Positions 22,101 to 35,760 of a DNA stretch of 64,000 bases are shown here, in pieces. Origin of the DNA: Limonium bicolor. Lineage: Eukaryota > Streptophyta > Magnoliopsida > Caryophyllales > Plumbaginaceae. The number at the start of each line of letters is the position of its first letter. Position 1 is the stretch's first letter. The notes beneath the pieces were generated by a model that was not told the origin of the DNA, did not search any database, and saw only the letters and a program-made list of their open reading frames with translations. The position numbers and the translations under genes were made by a program. The stretch lies in assembly GCA_023374045.1 (NCBI GenBank), contig CM041776.1, positions 46,940,171 through 47,004,170 on the forward strand, read 5' to 3'.

Positions 22101-23795
22101 TGAAATACCCCGAACTTAATTATGGTGATTAAATTATTCTAATATGATATTTAAGGGCCTAATAGTTCCTAAGTAGTTTTGGTAAGGAAAATAAATCCAA
22201 AAGAAATGAGAAAACGCTTAAAAAGAGAAAAACGCTAAAATAAGCGTTATATAACCATAGGAGGTACGAGACCTTGGTTAGAGTATTATATGGATTCCTA
22301 AGGCTTATTCATGCCTAATTAATATACGGGAACGATTCCCGAAGAAAACGGATCCAAATAATGTGTTAAAACGCTAATAAAGCTTTAGCGCACGTTTTTC
22401 GAGAAAACCCGAAAACGTGACTTTGAGTGGTCAAATGGACCCGTAAAAATTATAGTCCATTAAGTAACTATAAATAAACATTAATGGAAGCTTAAGAACC
22501 ATTAAAATTAAAGAAATGAGAAAATTCCGGAGAACGGGCCCGGTTAGTGAATAGTGCTAAAACCGGGTAAAATAACTAGCATTTTCTGTAAAAGACGAAA
22601 AACGCTCCACCTTGTATATTATTTGGGGCCGGTTTTTAGCTGATAATCATCCCTCTCACACACACTAACTAGCTAAGAGACAAATAAGTAAAAGTAGTCA
22701 AAAAGTACAAAAGTAAAAAGTAACAAATACTCACCTTTTCCCTCTCTCTCCTCCCATTCCTTTCTTTTCCTGCGTGTGACTCCCCCCTCCTGATTCCTCT
22801 CTTCTTCTTTCTCTGGTTTCTGGCGATTTCAAAGCTCCACAATAAGCTCCCATGGCTTCTCCTCTTCTCTTGCATGCTCAAGCCATATTAAAGCTCCAAA
22901 TGAGAAAATAAGTACAAATTCTTCTTCCTCTCACCAAGATCTACCTTTCTCTCTTTTCAAAATTCAAAAATGATGAACTTAATCTCCATGGGGTTTGCCC
23001 ATTTGAAGAGTAAACTACACCATCTTGAAGCTTGGAGCCTCCTCTCTCTTCTAAGGTAAAAAATTCCATGAAAAACTCATGTTTCCTCCATTCTCTACCT
23101 TGGCCGATTTTAGCCTCTAATGGAGCCATGTTTTTCTCTCTCTTTTGAGCATCATTCCAACCTTCCAATGGTGGTGGGATCATCTTCTTGAATCAAGGGT
23201 TAAAACCCCTCTTAAAAACTCCAAAGGTAAACCCTAACTTATGGTAATTTAAACCTTTCATTGGATTAATGTTATTCCAAAGGATTATAAGTTTAATTAT
23301 ATCCTTTTTGTGTAATTTGGGTGTTGGGATGGATTTTGGCAACTCCATTTCCCATATGGCCGATTTTGATCAAGAAAGAGAGAAGGAGGAGATTGGAAAA
23401 GAAAAGAAGAATTTGTGAGCTTAAGGTAAGAAAACCTTCTTAATGCTAATTTTAATGTATTAGGATGTTGGGAATGGGTAGAGGAATGAATGAACCCAAA
23501 ACTGGAATGGAAATGTATTTGGATGAATTAGAAAGGATTGGTAAATTGTGTGTGAAATAAGGGCCTTAGAGCCAAGTAAATTGAGTATATATATTGATAT
23601 TGTTGTTTGAGGAGATTTTGGTAAGTGTTGATTTCTTTGAGTGCTGGTAGGACCCTTGTATGGGTGTGACTAGTTTAGGATTGATTTTGGTGATAATGGA
23701 TGAATTTGGATATGTTAGATTTGTAGGCAAACTATGGCAAAATTTTAGTAGAAAATGAGCATTTTTGGATGACTTGGTGAATGGGAGAACCAAGG
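22101..23795 (+). repeat. E1: LTR of a plus-strand Gypsy element, first segment
   Basis: The LTR starts TGAAATACCCCGAACTT, like E0 and E2. It has no polypurine tract before it, so it is probably a 5' LTR with flank GTGGA as target duplication. It is interrupted at 23796 by E2 and resumes at 39784. C- and T-rich tracts (22740-22960) and short ORFs in it have no protein similarity I recognise. The 3' part of this element lies beyond the window. Confidence 0.7.
23791..23795. repeat. Target-site duplication of E2, left copy (CAAGG)
   Basis: CAAGG precedes the LTR border TGTAACACCCC here and follows the opposite border GGGGTATTTCA at 39779-39783. This proves that 23796-39778 entered as one unit. 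Confidence 0.9.
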
Positions 23796-24205
23796 TGTAA
23801 CACCCCTCTCGATAAACATGTAATAATCACTCACGTTAATAGAAAATAAATACGTCTTACAGCGGAAGAACTACAACAATAACTCTCACACGGGTGTCAC
23901 CTGCCATTACTCGCCCATGCGAGTAACGAAGCAGAAACTAAATCCAACAACCAAAATAAACAACACTACTAAACCGCTATGACAATGAGATATCTCCTAT
24001 ACATCATACTAAGTCCACATCCATAACAGTCGACAAGTGAGCGTCTACCCAATCCTGAATATATACAACCGTTCCATAATACAAACCATAGTCTAACATT
24101 GTTATACAAATAAACTCCAGGTGCGGTAATTAAAGCAATCCCTAACTACCCTGTTGCCGCACTTCGGCTTCAACGAAGATCAGCAACCTGCACAATGAGT
24201 GTAGT

Positions 24206-24224
24206 CTCAGCGATAGACGCTGAG
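24206..24224 (-). promoter_or_regulatory. CTCAGCG/CGCTGAG hairpin in the E2 LTR
   Basis: A perfect 7-bp stem with a 5-base loop, about 410 bases from the LTR 3' end. In LTR sense it is followed by TGTGCAGGT. Position and surroundings parallel the E0 hairpin at 6941-6960. Confidence 0.4.
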
Positions 24225-25237
24225 TATGCCGGGCCTGGACCCTATTGGTCACTTGTCATTTTTAACCATCTTGATATTAGATTGGTTTCATGCTTTACCA
24301 TTTTACAGATATAATAAATACTGTAACAACATGCATAAATACATAACCTTCAATCCAATCCAAACAGTCATTACATATCACAAACAACAGTTGCATAAAC
24401 GAACGTATCGAATAATTACAGTACTGTGTGTAATCGCCGTAGCGAACGTTTTCCTTAATTAATATTATTTGGCCTTCAAGGCCCCATCCATCCAAAACAT
24501 GTTTAATTAATTACCAGTTGGGCGTCATGTTGGGACAACCCGAATAACCTTACCAATGGACAGTAGTCCTCCTGTACACACAAAGGTGCTCATTTTGCCA
24601 GAGGTCCAGAGGCCTCTGGTCATTTCTCTTTGCCTCTTAAGGCGTCCATATAAAGGCCGTAGCCGTGTACCAACAGCAGGTACCATCCGACCCACGATCC
24701 AATTAGGGCTCGTTGGGAAATTTCTTAGAGCGGGACCCGATCGGGTACCACTCAGTGATCACAAATGCGCAACCAGGTAGTTCATAAACTACCAGGATTC
24801 CTCCCCTCAACTCATACCAATTCTCTCATAATGTTTAAGATATACTCTTAGTTTTATGGAGATTACTTTATACCAATTAGCCGCCCAGTGGGTCTTACGC
24901 ATGCCTAGAAGAAATCTAGGTCGTATTCATGTTCGAGATCCATGCTCTAGAGACCGACAATGTCGTGTCTCGTACCTCTAAGTGTTTTACTTAGGTTACC
25001 ATGTACTTAATTATAATACTAGGGTATTATACTAAGTAACCGTCATGCCATCACATTAAACGTGTATGTATGTTTATATAAGTCGATCTATAGTCGACGT
25101 AGTGTTAGTCCCGTAGGACACGCGTGTATAATTTAAATAATGCAGTAACACACATAATCACATACACATATCCACACACATACCACACAAGTTATATCAA
25201 ACAAATCTGAGCCCGAGGAATTCTTCAGGACAACCCG

Positions 25238-25300
25238 GATCAAACCCCTTTACATACCGTACACCTTAGACCAAGGATGCGCAGTGTAGACCACTAAGCT
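25238..25300 (-). other. tRNA-like segment in the E2 LTR
   Basis: On the minus strand, TAGTGGTCTACACTG (25282-25296) resembles an A box, and GGGTTTGATCC (25238-25248) is close to a B box. They are about 49 bases apart. In contrast to E0, it is in the same sense as the LTR. No complete acceptor stem was found, so a real tRNA gene is unlikely. Confidence 0.4.
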
Positions 25301-25619
25301 TTCTCGAGCGCGCACGTCTGAAAGGCGATCTAACAATACGAAGAACGCTAAGTGTCAATCCATATGACAATATGATTCGGTATTTCCGAATAACGTCAGT
25401 AACCCCGATATTACATCCCCGGATTTCAACTGTTAATAGTTAAGGTATCGTTATCCTTAAAACTCCTTACTCGTAGTAAGTATTAATATTCAGTTAAACA
25501 AAGACGTTAGTTTTTATACGAACGTCGTAGTTAACGTTTTCTAACGTAGGAATTATATTTTCCGACCCGTAGTATTTTATAAGCGTTACACTTATATAAC
25601 TCCGTCCATTCTCGTATAT

Positions 25620-27720
25620 TTAATTCCACTGTTACATCGCATGCATAGGTATGTATTATAACCTATAGTTGCATGCATGGCTATTGTTTATAACCTATGG
25701 TTGCATGCATTCCATGCAAGTTACTTTATATTGCATGGTATATTTCTATTCTTTAATATACCTTATATTATACAACTTCTCATTTATATAACAAGTTGTA
25801 TTCATTTAAAACCTTATGACTTTATAGTATATAATTATACTAATAAGTTAATATTCATTATTTACTTATTATATGGTTTGTAAACCATAATATATATGCA
25901 TATTATTTGCGCCAGCATATATATATATGCATACACATTAGTTTCTAATGAAATAAGAAACTTTATATTATGTACATGTTATTCCTTATTCAAGGTTTAC
26001 TTGTCCATTCCAAAAATCATATATTAACCATAGTATTTTATGTCATTGTATACTATAGTTTATATCCTCATTTTTGATATATAAATGTATATATAAATGC
26101 ATGCGCTAGCATGCTAGTTTTTTTACAAAGTATACTTTTGACCACACAATATTATTGAGTGTTACACTTAAATCATGATATCATATCGTATGATATTTTA
26201 TATGTCATTAAACTTTATAACATATAGTTTTAGTACCTATATATATGTGTACCGAAAATAACATATACATGTGATACACTTATACTTCCTTATTCTAATA
26301 ATTTTCATTAATTATGATATACCCACATAACTTATACCATGTTATAAATACCTAATTTTATAACATCAAAACTTTGTAATAAATTATAACCCAAGGTTTT
26401 ATATCACTTTGTTACAATTACCGGAAATGCATATACATTTAATTCCATTTCCTTCCAAATCCCATACTTTCTAAATATTACAATTTCACCTCCTATTTTA
26501 TAACATACCACATTCATTATATACTATAACATTTATATCATATAGTATGTATACTATATAGTTTATAATTTCCGAAATTACCAACAGACCCTATGGTTCT
26601 GTTTTTTTTGTTTTAACCTCCTACTTTCCATATTTATACTTTTACCACAAATCTTATAATATTTTACATAACATATGTTATATCATCCAAACATTATCAT
26701 ATTTATAACATATGGTTTTTATATATTATTTTTCATTATTACCGAACAGACCAAGGTCTGTTTGGTTTATCTTTTCCAGCAACATTATTTTCCTTATTTA
26801 CACAATAGCCACATATATTATAACAAGTTATACATATAGGTTATATTATATTGTTTTGATATTTATTATTGATATAACCTATAGTTTCTTGTTACTTATT
26901 TCCACACAACCCTCTTATGTTTCTGAAATTCTTTTTCCGCCCACTACCTTTTTCCCTTATTCACATTTTGACCCCATTTTATATGATATACTATCATATG
27001 TCTCAAAAACTATATATTATACACTTTTAATACTATAACCACTTATATAACCCCAAAAATTCCCAAACTCTACACTTAGGATATAAATCATATTATTAAC
27101 CAAATCATACCCCAACTTTTCGGTAATTGCATTTTATACCCCAAAATTTTATAAACTTTATATTTAATCCATAATGTTACTATAAGTTCATAAATTAATT
27201 ATTTATGACATTAAATTTGGTCAACCCTCCTAATATGGTCTACATTGACCTAATGACTTTTAGTTTGACCAAAAGTTTGTATAATTACAGTTTGACCCCC
27301 ATAGTTTTCATAAATTACATTTTTGTCTCCAAACTTTGTTAAATCTTATAGAATTCATAAAATAAGGTTTTAAAGCTTAGTTTTCGGTTATTACTTATAG
27401 TTAGCCCTTGAAATTTATTTAAATTGCAATTAAACCCCAAATGTCACCCGGTAATGTTTATTATTATTTTAAATTCATTTTTAACCTAATATAACAATTA
27501 AATTAAATGGCCTAAAATGCTTGGCCTTATTACAACAATTAAAATAGAATAAAATTACACAAAAATGTCATAAAATACTATATTGCTACGGTTAATTACA
27601 TAGTTTCTCCTAAGGTTTTTCTAAAATCATCTAATTAATTCCTATGACATAATATGTCATCTAAACCTTATATTATCAACTAAAAATGTTATAAAACCTT
27701 ATAATACATAGTTTAGTCAT
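25620..27720. repeat. AT-rich core of the E2 LTR
   Basis: Over 2 kb is dominated by TATAA, ATATAT and TTATA words, with duplicated phrases such as TATAACCTATAGTTGCATGC (25658 and, with one change, 25690). Apparent ORFs here (for example 26712-27038, rich in Ile, Tyr, Phe) follow from composition alone. Confidence 0.55.
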
Positions 27721-28662
27721 TTAAGATCATGTTTGGTCTCGGCTTTCATTACCCATACCCCAATATTTTTGTAAATTATGTTTTGACCCCTAATTTATTT
27801 CCTTGACCTTATAGGTCATTAATTCACCAAACTAACCAACCAAAAATGTGGTTAAACATTTTAACACATAATTAAGTTATTCCACCTCATGTAAACCCAC
27901 GGTTGTTACATATGTGTAACAAAATGTCATAAAAATCATATTATAAAATAAGGTAAGTAGTTCTCACCTAGCTTTTGATTTCCAAAGCTACCAATCACAC
28001 CAAACTCTTCCTTAGGCTCTCGGCCTGATTACATACAGAATTAAGTTAGTGTGAGTAATGACTCATTTAGCTTAATCTATGTACATGTTTAGAGATTTAA
28101 AATACTCACTTTGGCTATGGTTTGAACTTAGTTCTATTACGTATTTGTGCAGAATATTTCCCATGGTTCCATGAAGATTTTGGCAGCGTTTCATGCAAGG
28201 AAAAGAGCATGTATTAGTTACACATTACATAGATCATTTAAGGGTTGATTTTGGCTAGAAAAGGTATGGTATTTACCTTGGGTAAAGAGCTGTTTCCTAA
28301 GCTCTTTCACGCCTGATTTTCAAGAGTAATAGAAGGCATTAAAACAGTACGTACACAGCATGTATAACCGGTAAAAACAAGAGGGAAATGGGCTGATTTT
28401 TCCTACCGAAAATGGTAAAGCAAGGAAGGTTTGCTTGGGTCTTGCTCCTTCACCAAGCTGAGTATTATCCACTGGTCTTTTACGTGAAGAAAAACGAGGA
28501 GAAAAGCTCAGGACATACTAGGAATATTACCGGTAAAAGAAGGAAGAAAACAGTGGTGAAGCTTACCGAAATGGTCAAGAAAGGAGGTTCAATACTTGGG
28601 TCTTTTTCCTCCTCAAACCTGGGTATTCCCTTCTGGGTTTTCCCACGTAAAGAAAGTAGAGA

Positions 28663-28667
28663 AGAGG
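28663..28667. repeat. Target-site duplication of E3, left copy (AGAGG)
   Basis: AGAGG is repeated at 38583-38587, directly after the other end of E3. It is a 5-bp duplication as usual for Ty3/Gypsy elements. Confidence 0.92.
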
Positions 28668-31108
28668 TGTAACACCCTGGATTTTTACCTCAAAACATAG
28701 CTTATGAAAATAAAAATCTAATGGCGCAAACGGCATCAAAAACGGACTTCAAACGAGTCCCAAAAGAGCAAAACAGAGTCGGTCCGAACTTGTGTCCGGA
28801 CATGATAAGTTCGTACACAAGCCGAAGAGAAATAGACTGCGAAAAACCAAACGTCCGAACTTGTGTCCGGACATTGATGTTCGGACACAAGTCGAGAGTT
28901 AAAAGGTCTGAAAACCAAAGGCGTCCGAACTTGTGTCCGGACTTTGAAGTTCGGACACAAGTAAGTTTGAAAAGTCCGAGAAATTTAACGTGGCGTGTCC
29001 GAACATCAAAGTTCAGACCAAAGTTCGGACACGCCAAAACAGAGAGCTTCTAAAACATTCGGTGCCTGTCCGAACATTGATGTCCGGACGGACGTTCGGA
29101 CAGGTCCTTCAGTGCAGTTCAGAAAACGTAAACAGGATCCAAAACCATTAAAAACTCTTATATAAAACACAATAACAATATGAGGAACCTTGAAACAGAT
29201 AAGATCATTGTCAAGTACTCAATACGAAGCTCAACTTAATAAAACTGTTTCATAAATACCAATAAACGCAGTTAACCAAAACTCAAATGAACATAACCTT
29301 AACATAGCAGCGGATCTCAAAACGTCCAGGGCATTACCGCCACACCCAATTCCCATGGGTGCTCAGGCTAATGAACTAAATAACACTAAAAACACAAGTT
29401 AACTTTCAAGTTATGCGGAAGCAAAATAAGCATTTAATGTATAAAAGTTGAGAACTTAATAACATCTCTTAGACACTGGAATTCAAAACATCGCCTTATT
29501 AATATGTGGTCCCTAAACTATGTGATTCGCCGTCCCGATCCCCACAGTTAGTCATCCACACCTGCGATCATAAAACATAGACAGAAACACAGAAAGGATC
29601 GCACAAATCAGAAAAACTGAGTAAATTCTACCTCAAACTGTAAAATACATTTCAGAACACATTTGCCTTTAACAATCAGATGAGGAGATTTGCTGAACAG
29701 TTGAAGAATTTCCAGAAAAACATATAAATACCGAAACCGCAGTAGAGAGCTTTCAACAGGAAGTAATAACCACAATTCCGAACACGGGGTCACCTATGGG
29801 ACCACCAAACCACAATTCCAGGACAGTCACCTATGGGACCGTCAAACAACCACCTCACCCTAAGTCCTTAAGTGTGCACACCCCCTATGAAACAACAATA
29901 ACATAGAGTAGATCATAGAGCTTAACTGCAACAATGTGTACAGCGCAAATAATAACAATGGGGAGCACCTATGGGCTCCCAAACAATAATAATATCCTGT
30001 GAAAGACTCCCCAAAACCATTATCGATTTTCCACAATCTCAATTCAATTTCCAACTTCCAAATCCTCAAACCACAACCGAGATAAAACACAACGAACCCT
30101 TTTCCAATATTTCGCAAAACCACAGTCAAATCCATTGAGCATAGAATTTACCTGGAACAACCAAAACCCTCAAGAGCCCAACTGCTCCGGACTATTGATA
30201 GCACTCGTCGATGTAATCGGCGTCTAGGTAATCAAAATTAGCAATCAGAATTTACCGAACAACGAATAAATAACTAAACAACTAAGTAGAATACATTACC
30301 CGACAATCTACCAACTGGACACCAGGGAATAATCAACCTCGACGGAAACAGCGAGAAAACACCAAGGGTTTGAAGAAGAAGAAGAACGTGAAAATAAAGA
30401 GCAGAGTGTAGACGCAAGAACGGCGTATTGAGGATGGGGAAATAGTGAAAGATATCAACCCTTAAATAGAATTGTTTGTATAATGAAAAGAAATAACCTA
30501 ATTAAAGATTTATGCTAAAAGGAAATACAAATAAAACATTTAAGAAGGAGTTCTAACTCTTGGAATTTTAAAATATCTCTAAAGGATAAAACTCGATAAA
30601 TTAGAGATCAGTAAAAGAAAACTGATGGAGAAATTCAAAAGGAATAAATCAGAATGAGAAACAACATCAAGAATCAATTAATAAATATTTATTTGAAGGA
30701 GATAATTTAGAAAAGAAAGATGTTGTAAATAATTTAACGGTTTAACAAGGAAAAAAACTCGTAAGAAGAATAAAAGATAATACCAGTAAAAATTACTGAG
30801 AGAAGAAGGAGAGTTAACAAAATAATATTTGAGTAGTCAAATAGAATTCGAACTCTGAATACTTAAAATAAGTTGGAGGGAATATTCCGGAATAGTACTC
30901 GGAGTTTAAATAACTTAGGGAAATTAAGAGAGGGAAAATAATGTTAATCTAATAGCGTTCAAAAGTAATTAAATCCATCAAAGCAACGTTACTAATATTC
31001 AGAAATACTTTAAGAAGAAAGATTAATTCCCTGGGCCACCTAACCTCAGACATGTCACTCATACCATATACTATATTATTCCTAGCTTGGAATTTCCTGG
31101 GTATTTCA
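28668..31108 (-). repeat. 3' LTR of E3
   Basis: This 2441-base LTR is collinear with 36172-38582. Its last 450 bases (28770-29105 here) hold three consecutive hairpins built from GTCCGAAC, GTCCGGAC and TTCGGAC words. Conceptual ORFs on both strands here (such as 28721-29053) are by-products of these repeats. Confidence 0.95.
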
Positions 31109-31126
31109 TCTCATCCCCCTTAAAAG
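31109..31126 (-). promoter_or_regulatory. Polypurine tract of E3
   Basis: On the minus strand, CTTTTAAGGGGGATGAGA directly precedes the LTR start TGAAATACCC. Confidence 0.88.
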
Positions 31127-31144
31127 AAAGCTTCGCCCTCGAAG

Positions 31145-34100
31145 CTAAAACTCATCCATAAGGCGAAAAACTGATAACGAATTACTGACTCGAGCGGTTA
31201 CCTGATCGAAGAGCTGTGGTATTTCTTTCATTTCCTCCTCTACCTCCCAGGTAGCCTCTTCGGTTCCATGGTTAGACCATAAGACTTGACCATACGGATG
31301 GACTTCGATCGTGTCTCCCTGGTCTTAGTGTCCATAACTCTGATGGGGTACTCCTCATAGGACAGATTCTGCTCTAGTTCCAAGGCTTCTGGCTGCAACA
31401 CATGCAAAGGGTCGGGAACATACCGCTTCAGCTGGGAAACATGGAAGACGTTGTGAACTTTCTCCAGTTCACAAGGAAGCGCTAGTCGGTATGCCACCTC
31501 TCCAACCCTCTCCAAGATCTCATAGGGTCCAACGAATTTGGGACTGAGCTTCCCTTTCTTCCCGAACCTTGTTACTCCTCTCACAGGAGATACTTTCAAG
31601 AAAACTTTATCTCCCACCTCAAATTCCTCTGGTCTGCGCTTGAGATCGGCATAGGACTTCTGCCTGTCCTGGGCTGCCTTCATTCGTCTCTGAATCATCC
31701 GGACTTGCTCCATAGTCTCTTCAATCAACTGGGGCCCCAAAACAACAGTCTCACTAATGTCGCTCCAACATAACGGTGTCCTACACTTCCTCCCATACAG
31801 GGCCTCATAAGGAGCCATCCTGATGCTGGTGTGGTAACTGTTATTATAGGAAAACTCTATCAGGTGTAGCATATCAGCCCACGAACCCTGAAAATCCATC
31901 ACACATGCACGAAGCATGTCCTCCAAGGTCTGGATGGTTCTCTCGGTCTGACCATCAGTGGCTGGATGAAACGCAGTGCTCAACTTCAACTTGGTACCCA
32001 TCGCCTTCTGAAATTGCTGCCAGAAATGGGCTAAAAACCTCGAGTCTCTGTCTGAAATGATGGTCTCAGGTACCCCATGATACCTCACCACATTTCTGAT
32101 GTAAGCATCCACCAACTGGCTCATGGACCACGTCTTCTTCATGGGTATGAACCGTGCAGACTTAGTGAGTCGGTCCACTATTACCCAAATCTGATTGACC
32201 CCTCCTTTCGCTGGTGGTAAACCCATCACGAAGTCCATGGAAATGGAGTCCCACTTCCACTTTGGAACCTCCAACGGCTGCAGTAAACCTCCCATCCTCT
32301 TGTGTTCGAATTTGACCTTCTGACAGGTAAGGCACTTCGACACAAACTCTGCAACTTCTCTCTTCATATTCGGCCACCAAAACATCTTCTTTAGGTCCTT
32401 ATACAACTTATCACCGCCAGGATGAACTGAATAGGGAGTATTATGAGCCTCCCTCATCAGCCTCTCCTTTACCTCCACGCACCCCTGAGGTACACACCAT
32501 CGGCCTCTAAACCTCAGACTGCCGTCACTGTGGGTCTCAAACCCCTCAGCTTTCCCTTCCTTCATCTTATCCTTGATGCGCTCCAACTTCGCATCACCTG
32601 GCTGTCCCTTGAGTATCTCCCCATAGATGTCGGAAGAGACACTCATGTGGTACAACCTCACCTCACGCTCTACTCCACCCGCCTCCATCACCTCCAAGTT
32701 CAGCTTCTCAAAATCACGAACTAACTCGTCTGGAAGAACCCACATCGAATTCACTGAATGACTTTTCTTCCTACTCAGAGCATCGGCCACTAGGTTGGAC
32801 TTCCCTTCATGGTATAAAATCTCCAGATCATAATCCTTAATCAGCTCCAACCATCTCCTCTGCCTCATATTTAGTTCCTTCTGAGTGAAGATGTACTTGA
32901 GACTTTTATGGTCGGTATAGATCTTGCAAGATACACCGTAGAGGTAGTGCCTCCAAATCTTCAGGGCAAAGACCACTGCTGCGAGCTCTAGGTCGTGCGT
33001 CGGGTATCTGGTCTCGTACTCCTTCAGCTGTCTCGATGCGTAGGCTATGACTTTCCCATGCTGCATCAAGACACACCCCAAGCCATACTTGGAAGCATCG
33101 CTGAAAACCTCGAATCCGTCTGTCCCCGAAGGCAAGGTCAACACTGGGGTGTGGTCAACCTTTCCTTCAATGTCTGAAACGCCTTCTCACAGTCATCATC
33201 CCACTGAAACTTGGTGACTTTCTTCATGAGGTTTGTGAGAGGTCTAGCTATCTTTGAGAAATCCTTCACAAATCTTCGATAGTATCCTGCTAGACCCAGG
33301 AAGCTACGAACCTCCGTCAGATTGCTCGGTGTTGGCCACTCTTTCACTGCTTGGATCTTGGCCGGATCCACTGAGATTCCTTCTTTGGTGATGTGGCCTA
33401 GGAATGCCACTCGATCCAACCAAAAATCACACTTGGTTAGTTTGGCGTAAAGCTGCTGCTCTCTCAAAATCTGCAAGACTGATCTCAGGTGCTCCTCGTG
33501 CTCTTCCTCATCCTGGAGTAGATGAGGATGTCGTCTATAAAAACCACCACAAACCGGTCTAGAAAGGGATTAAAGATCCGGTTCATGAGGTCCATGAAAA
33601 CTGCCGGCGCATTCGTCAATCCAAAAGGCATCACCAGGAACTCAAAATGCCCATATCTGGTCCTGAAGGCCGTCTTCGGGATATCCTTCTCTGCAACACG
33701 TAACTGGTGGTACCCCGACCTCAGGTCTATCTTGGAGAAGACTCCTGCACCCTGAAGCTGGTCGAAAAGATCGTCGATTCTGGGCAAGGGATACCGGTTC
33801 TTCACAGTAATCTGGTTCAGCTCTCGGTAATCTATACACAGCCTCATGCTCCCATCCTTCTTCTTTACGAACAAGACAGGAGCTCCCCATGGCGATACAC
33901 TCGGGCGAATGTATCCCTTCTCCAATAACTCCTCCAATTGGACTTTCAATTCCTTCAATTCTGATGGCGCCATACGGTATGGGGCCTTGGAGATAGGCGC
34001 TGCTCCTGGCACAAGGTCGACGCTGAACTCTACCTCCCTGTCTGGCGGCATACCAGGAATCTCATCTGGAAAGACGTCAGGGAACTCATTCACCACCCGA

Positions 34101-34630
34101 ATCTCTTCTAACGAGCTCGGCGCTTGGCTCAAATCCTGGACATGGCAGAGGTATGCCTGCTGTCCTTTCTTCACTTGGGAGAGAATTGACATAGCTGAAA
34201 CTATCTTTACTCCCGGTTTCTTCTCCATGCTACTGTAGGAGACTCTTCGGCCCGTTGGTCCTCTCAGGACGATCTTCTGCTCTCCACAATCAATCTTCCC
34301 CTTATACTTGCTTAGCCAGTCCATCCCCAAAATAATATCGAAGTCGGGGAGGACGAACTGGATCAGGTCAATTACAAATATTTCTCCCTTATGTCTACCC
34401 CCACATCCTTCAATACATCATTACAAGAAATAACCCGCCCGAGGTATAGATACTGCTATGGTAGAAGTCTTACAAGTTTCTAGGCCCAATTTCTTAGCAA
34501 ATCTCAGAAATGAAAGAATATGAAGCTCCAGTATCGAACAAAACATGAGCTGAAGTACCATGAACAGAAAAGGTACCTGCTAACACCTCTGCTTCAGCCT
34601 CTGCCTCGGCCCGACTCATCACGTTAATCC
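31145..34630 (-). pseudogene. pol: E3 pol: protease, RT, RNase H, integrase, chromodomain; several frameshifts
   Basis: Protease keeps its active-site D-T-G-A block (LFDTGASYSFIS, near 34500-34535). The next 170 bases need several frame changes before GMDWL at about 34315. RT (33485-34330) has IDLRSGYHQ and [13 protein letters not shown] break near 33487 leads to the RT thumb (33138-33476), and another near 33142 to RNase H and integrase (31240-33144). RNase H begins at [14 protein letters not shown]. The integrase zinc finger (H, H, C-L-T-C), the core (S-M-D-F, I-S-D-R-D, D-G-Q-T-E-R) and GPY appear intact. A last break near 31290 disrupts the chromodomain; the restored frame would stop at 31145-31147. 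Nearly all breaks are single-base indels. Confidence 0.92.
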
Positions 34631-35760
34631 TCCCCGGAGCTCTGCTTGTCTCGGTTCTCCCCCGGACCTCGGTTACCTCCGTTTCCACCCCCGCCATTGC
34701 CACGCTGGGGAGCATCCCCTCGCTGATTCTGGGCCTGATGCTGGTCTCTACCTCGAGACTGGGGGTCTGCTGGTCTGTAGGTCCGGTCTCCGCCATTTCC
34801 TCTCTGCTGAATGCCTCCCTGGGGATCCTGGAAGCACTCAAAAGCTATGGCCCTTCCTGCCACACCGGAAGCACGCCACTAGGTTCCCCTCACAGTCCTT
34901 CCCCGGGTCCTTGTGGCATCTTCTGCAATGGAAGTGCCTGTTATGCACGAACTCTGCCCTCTGAGCCTGCCCCTGGGGCCTATCATTCCGCCTCTGGTCA
35001 TTCCTCTGGTTACATCGAACCTCCTTCCATCACCTGAGTTAGGCCTCCACCTCTTGTCCTGATGGGGCCTCTGATGTCGGTCGTCTCGACTCCGGGACTC
35101 TTCCCCGTCCTCCATCTTCCTCTTCTGGCCCGCCTGTACCTCCCTCCTCTTCTGCTGCACCCTATACAGGTTAGCAGCCTTTCCATATGCATCCTGGAGG
35201 GTGGGTATGTCAGCACGCTCAAAGCCTCCTGGAGACTCCAGTTGAGTCCCCCCACAAATCTCTGCACCTTTGACGCCTCATCAGGGACCATCGTCGGTGC
35301 GAACCTCGCCAGCTCTAAGAACTTGGAGTGGTACTCCTTCACACTCCGGGCCTGCTGTTTGAACTCAGAGAACTCCAGGTATTTCTGCATCCGAATGCTC
35401 AGGGTAGAATCGCCTTCGCATGGCCTCCTTCAGTGCCTCCCATCCAAAGTCAGGTCCCGCCAAAAGAGCATCCTTATTGGCAGACCACCAGATGTCTGCC
35501 TCGCTCTTGAAGTAGTACACGGCGGCGTTGACTCTCCTGTCAGCAGGGCAGTTGACCGCCTCAAATATCTTGTCAAACTCACACAGCCAATCCTCTAGCA
35601 GTACCGGGTCCTCCTCCCCCTTGAATGCAGTTGGCTTCAAGTGGGCAATTCTCTTTGTGTAGTCTTCTGGCACATGGTCTTGCTGGGCTTGGCGTTGCAC
35701 AATCTGCCCCAGATTCAAAGCGAGCTCTTGGAGCTGTCTCATTGGGTCGTTGGCTGCCAT
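34620..35760 (-). pseudogene. gag: E3 gag with matrix/capsid region and zinc knuckles; frame-broken
   Basis: The start ATG is at 35758-35760, about 400 bases after the primer site. The first frame carries the plant Gypsy capsid pattern: FKGEEDPVLLEDWL, then AVYYFKSEADIWW and a W-E-x-L-K-E block. Breaks near 35385, 35220 and 34970 move through three frames, leading to a Gln/Arg-rich linker and two cysteine clusters: a C-x2-C-x8-C stretch and C-F-R-C-G-R-K-G-H, the latter interrupted by one extra base before its last Cys. A Gly/Arg/Asn-rich tail leads into protease. Gag would form the particle and bind RNA; this copy cannot make it intact. Confidence 0.88.

Noticed and set aside
22669..22881. 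Charged ORF on the minus strand in the E1 LTR
   Set aside because: Results from a CT-rich tract read backwards (Arg/Lys/Glu-rich); no similarity recognised.
26712..27038. 108-codon ORF with membrane-like composition
   Set aside because: Lies in the AT-rich LTR core; Ile/Tyr/Phe content is explained by base composition, and no motif is seen.
28721..29053. ORFs on both strands with repeated Val-Arg-Thr and Cys-Pro words (also 36136-36553)
   Set aside because: They translate the GTCCG/CGGAC hairpin repeats of the E3 LTR; open frames on both strands follow from the repeat, not from coding.
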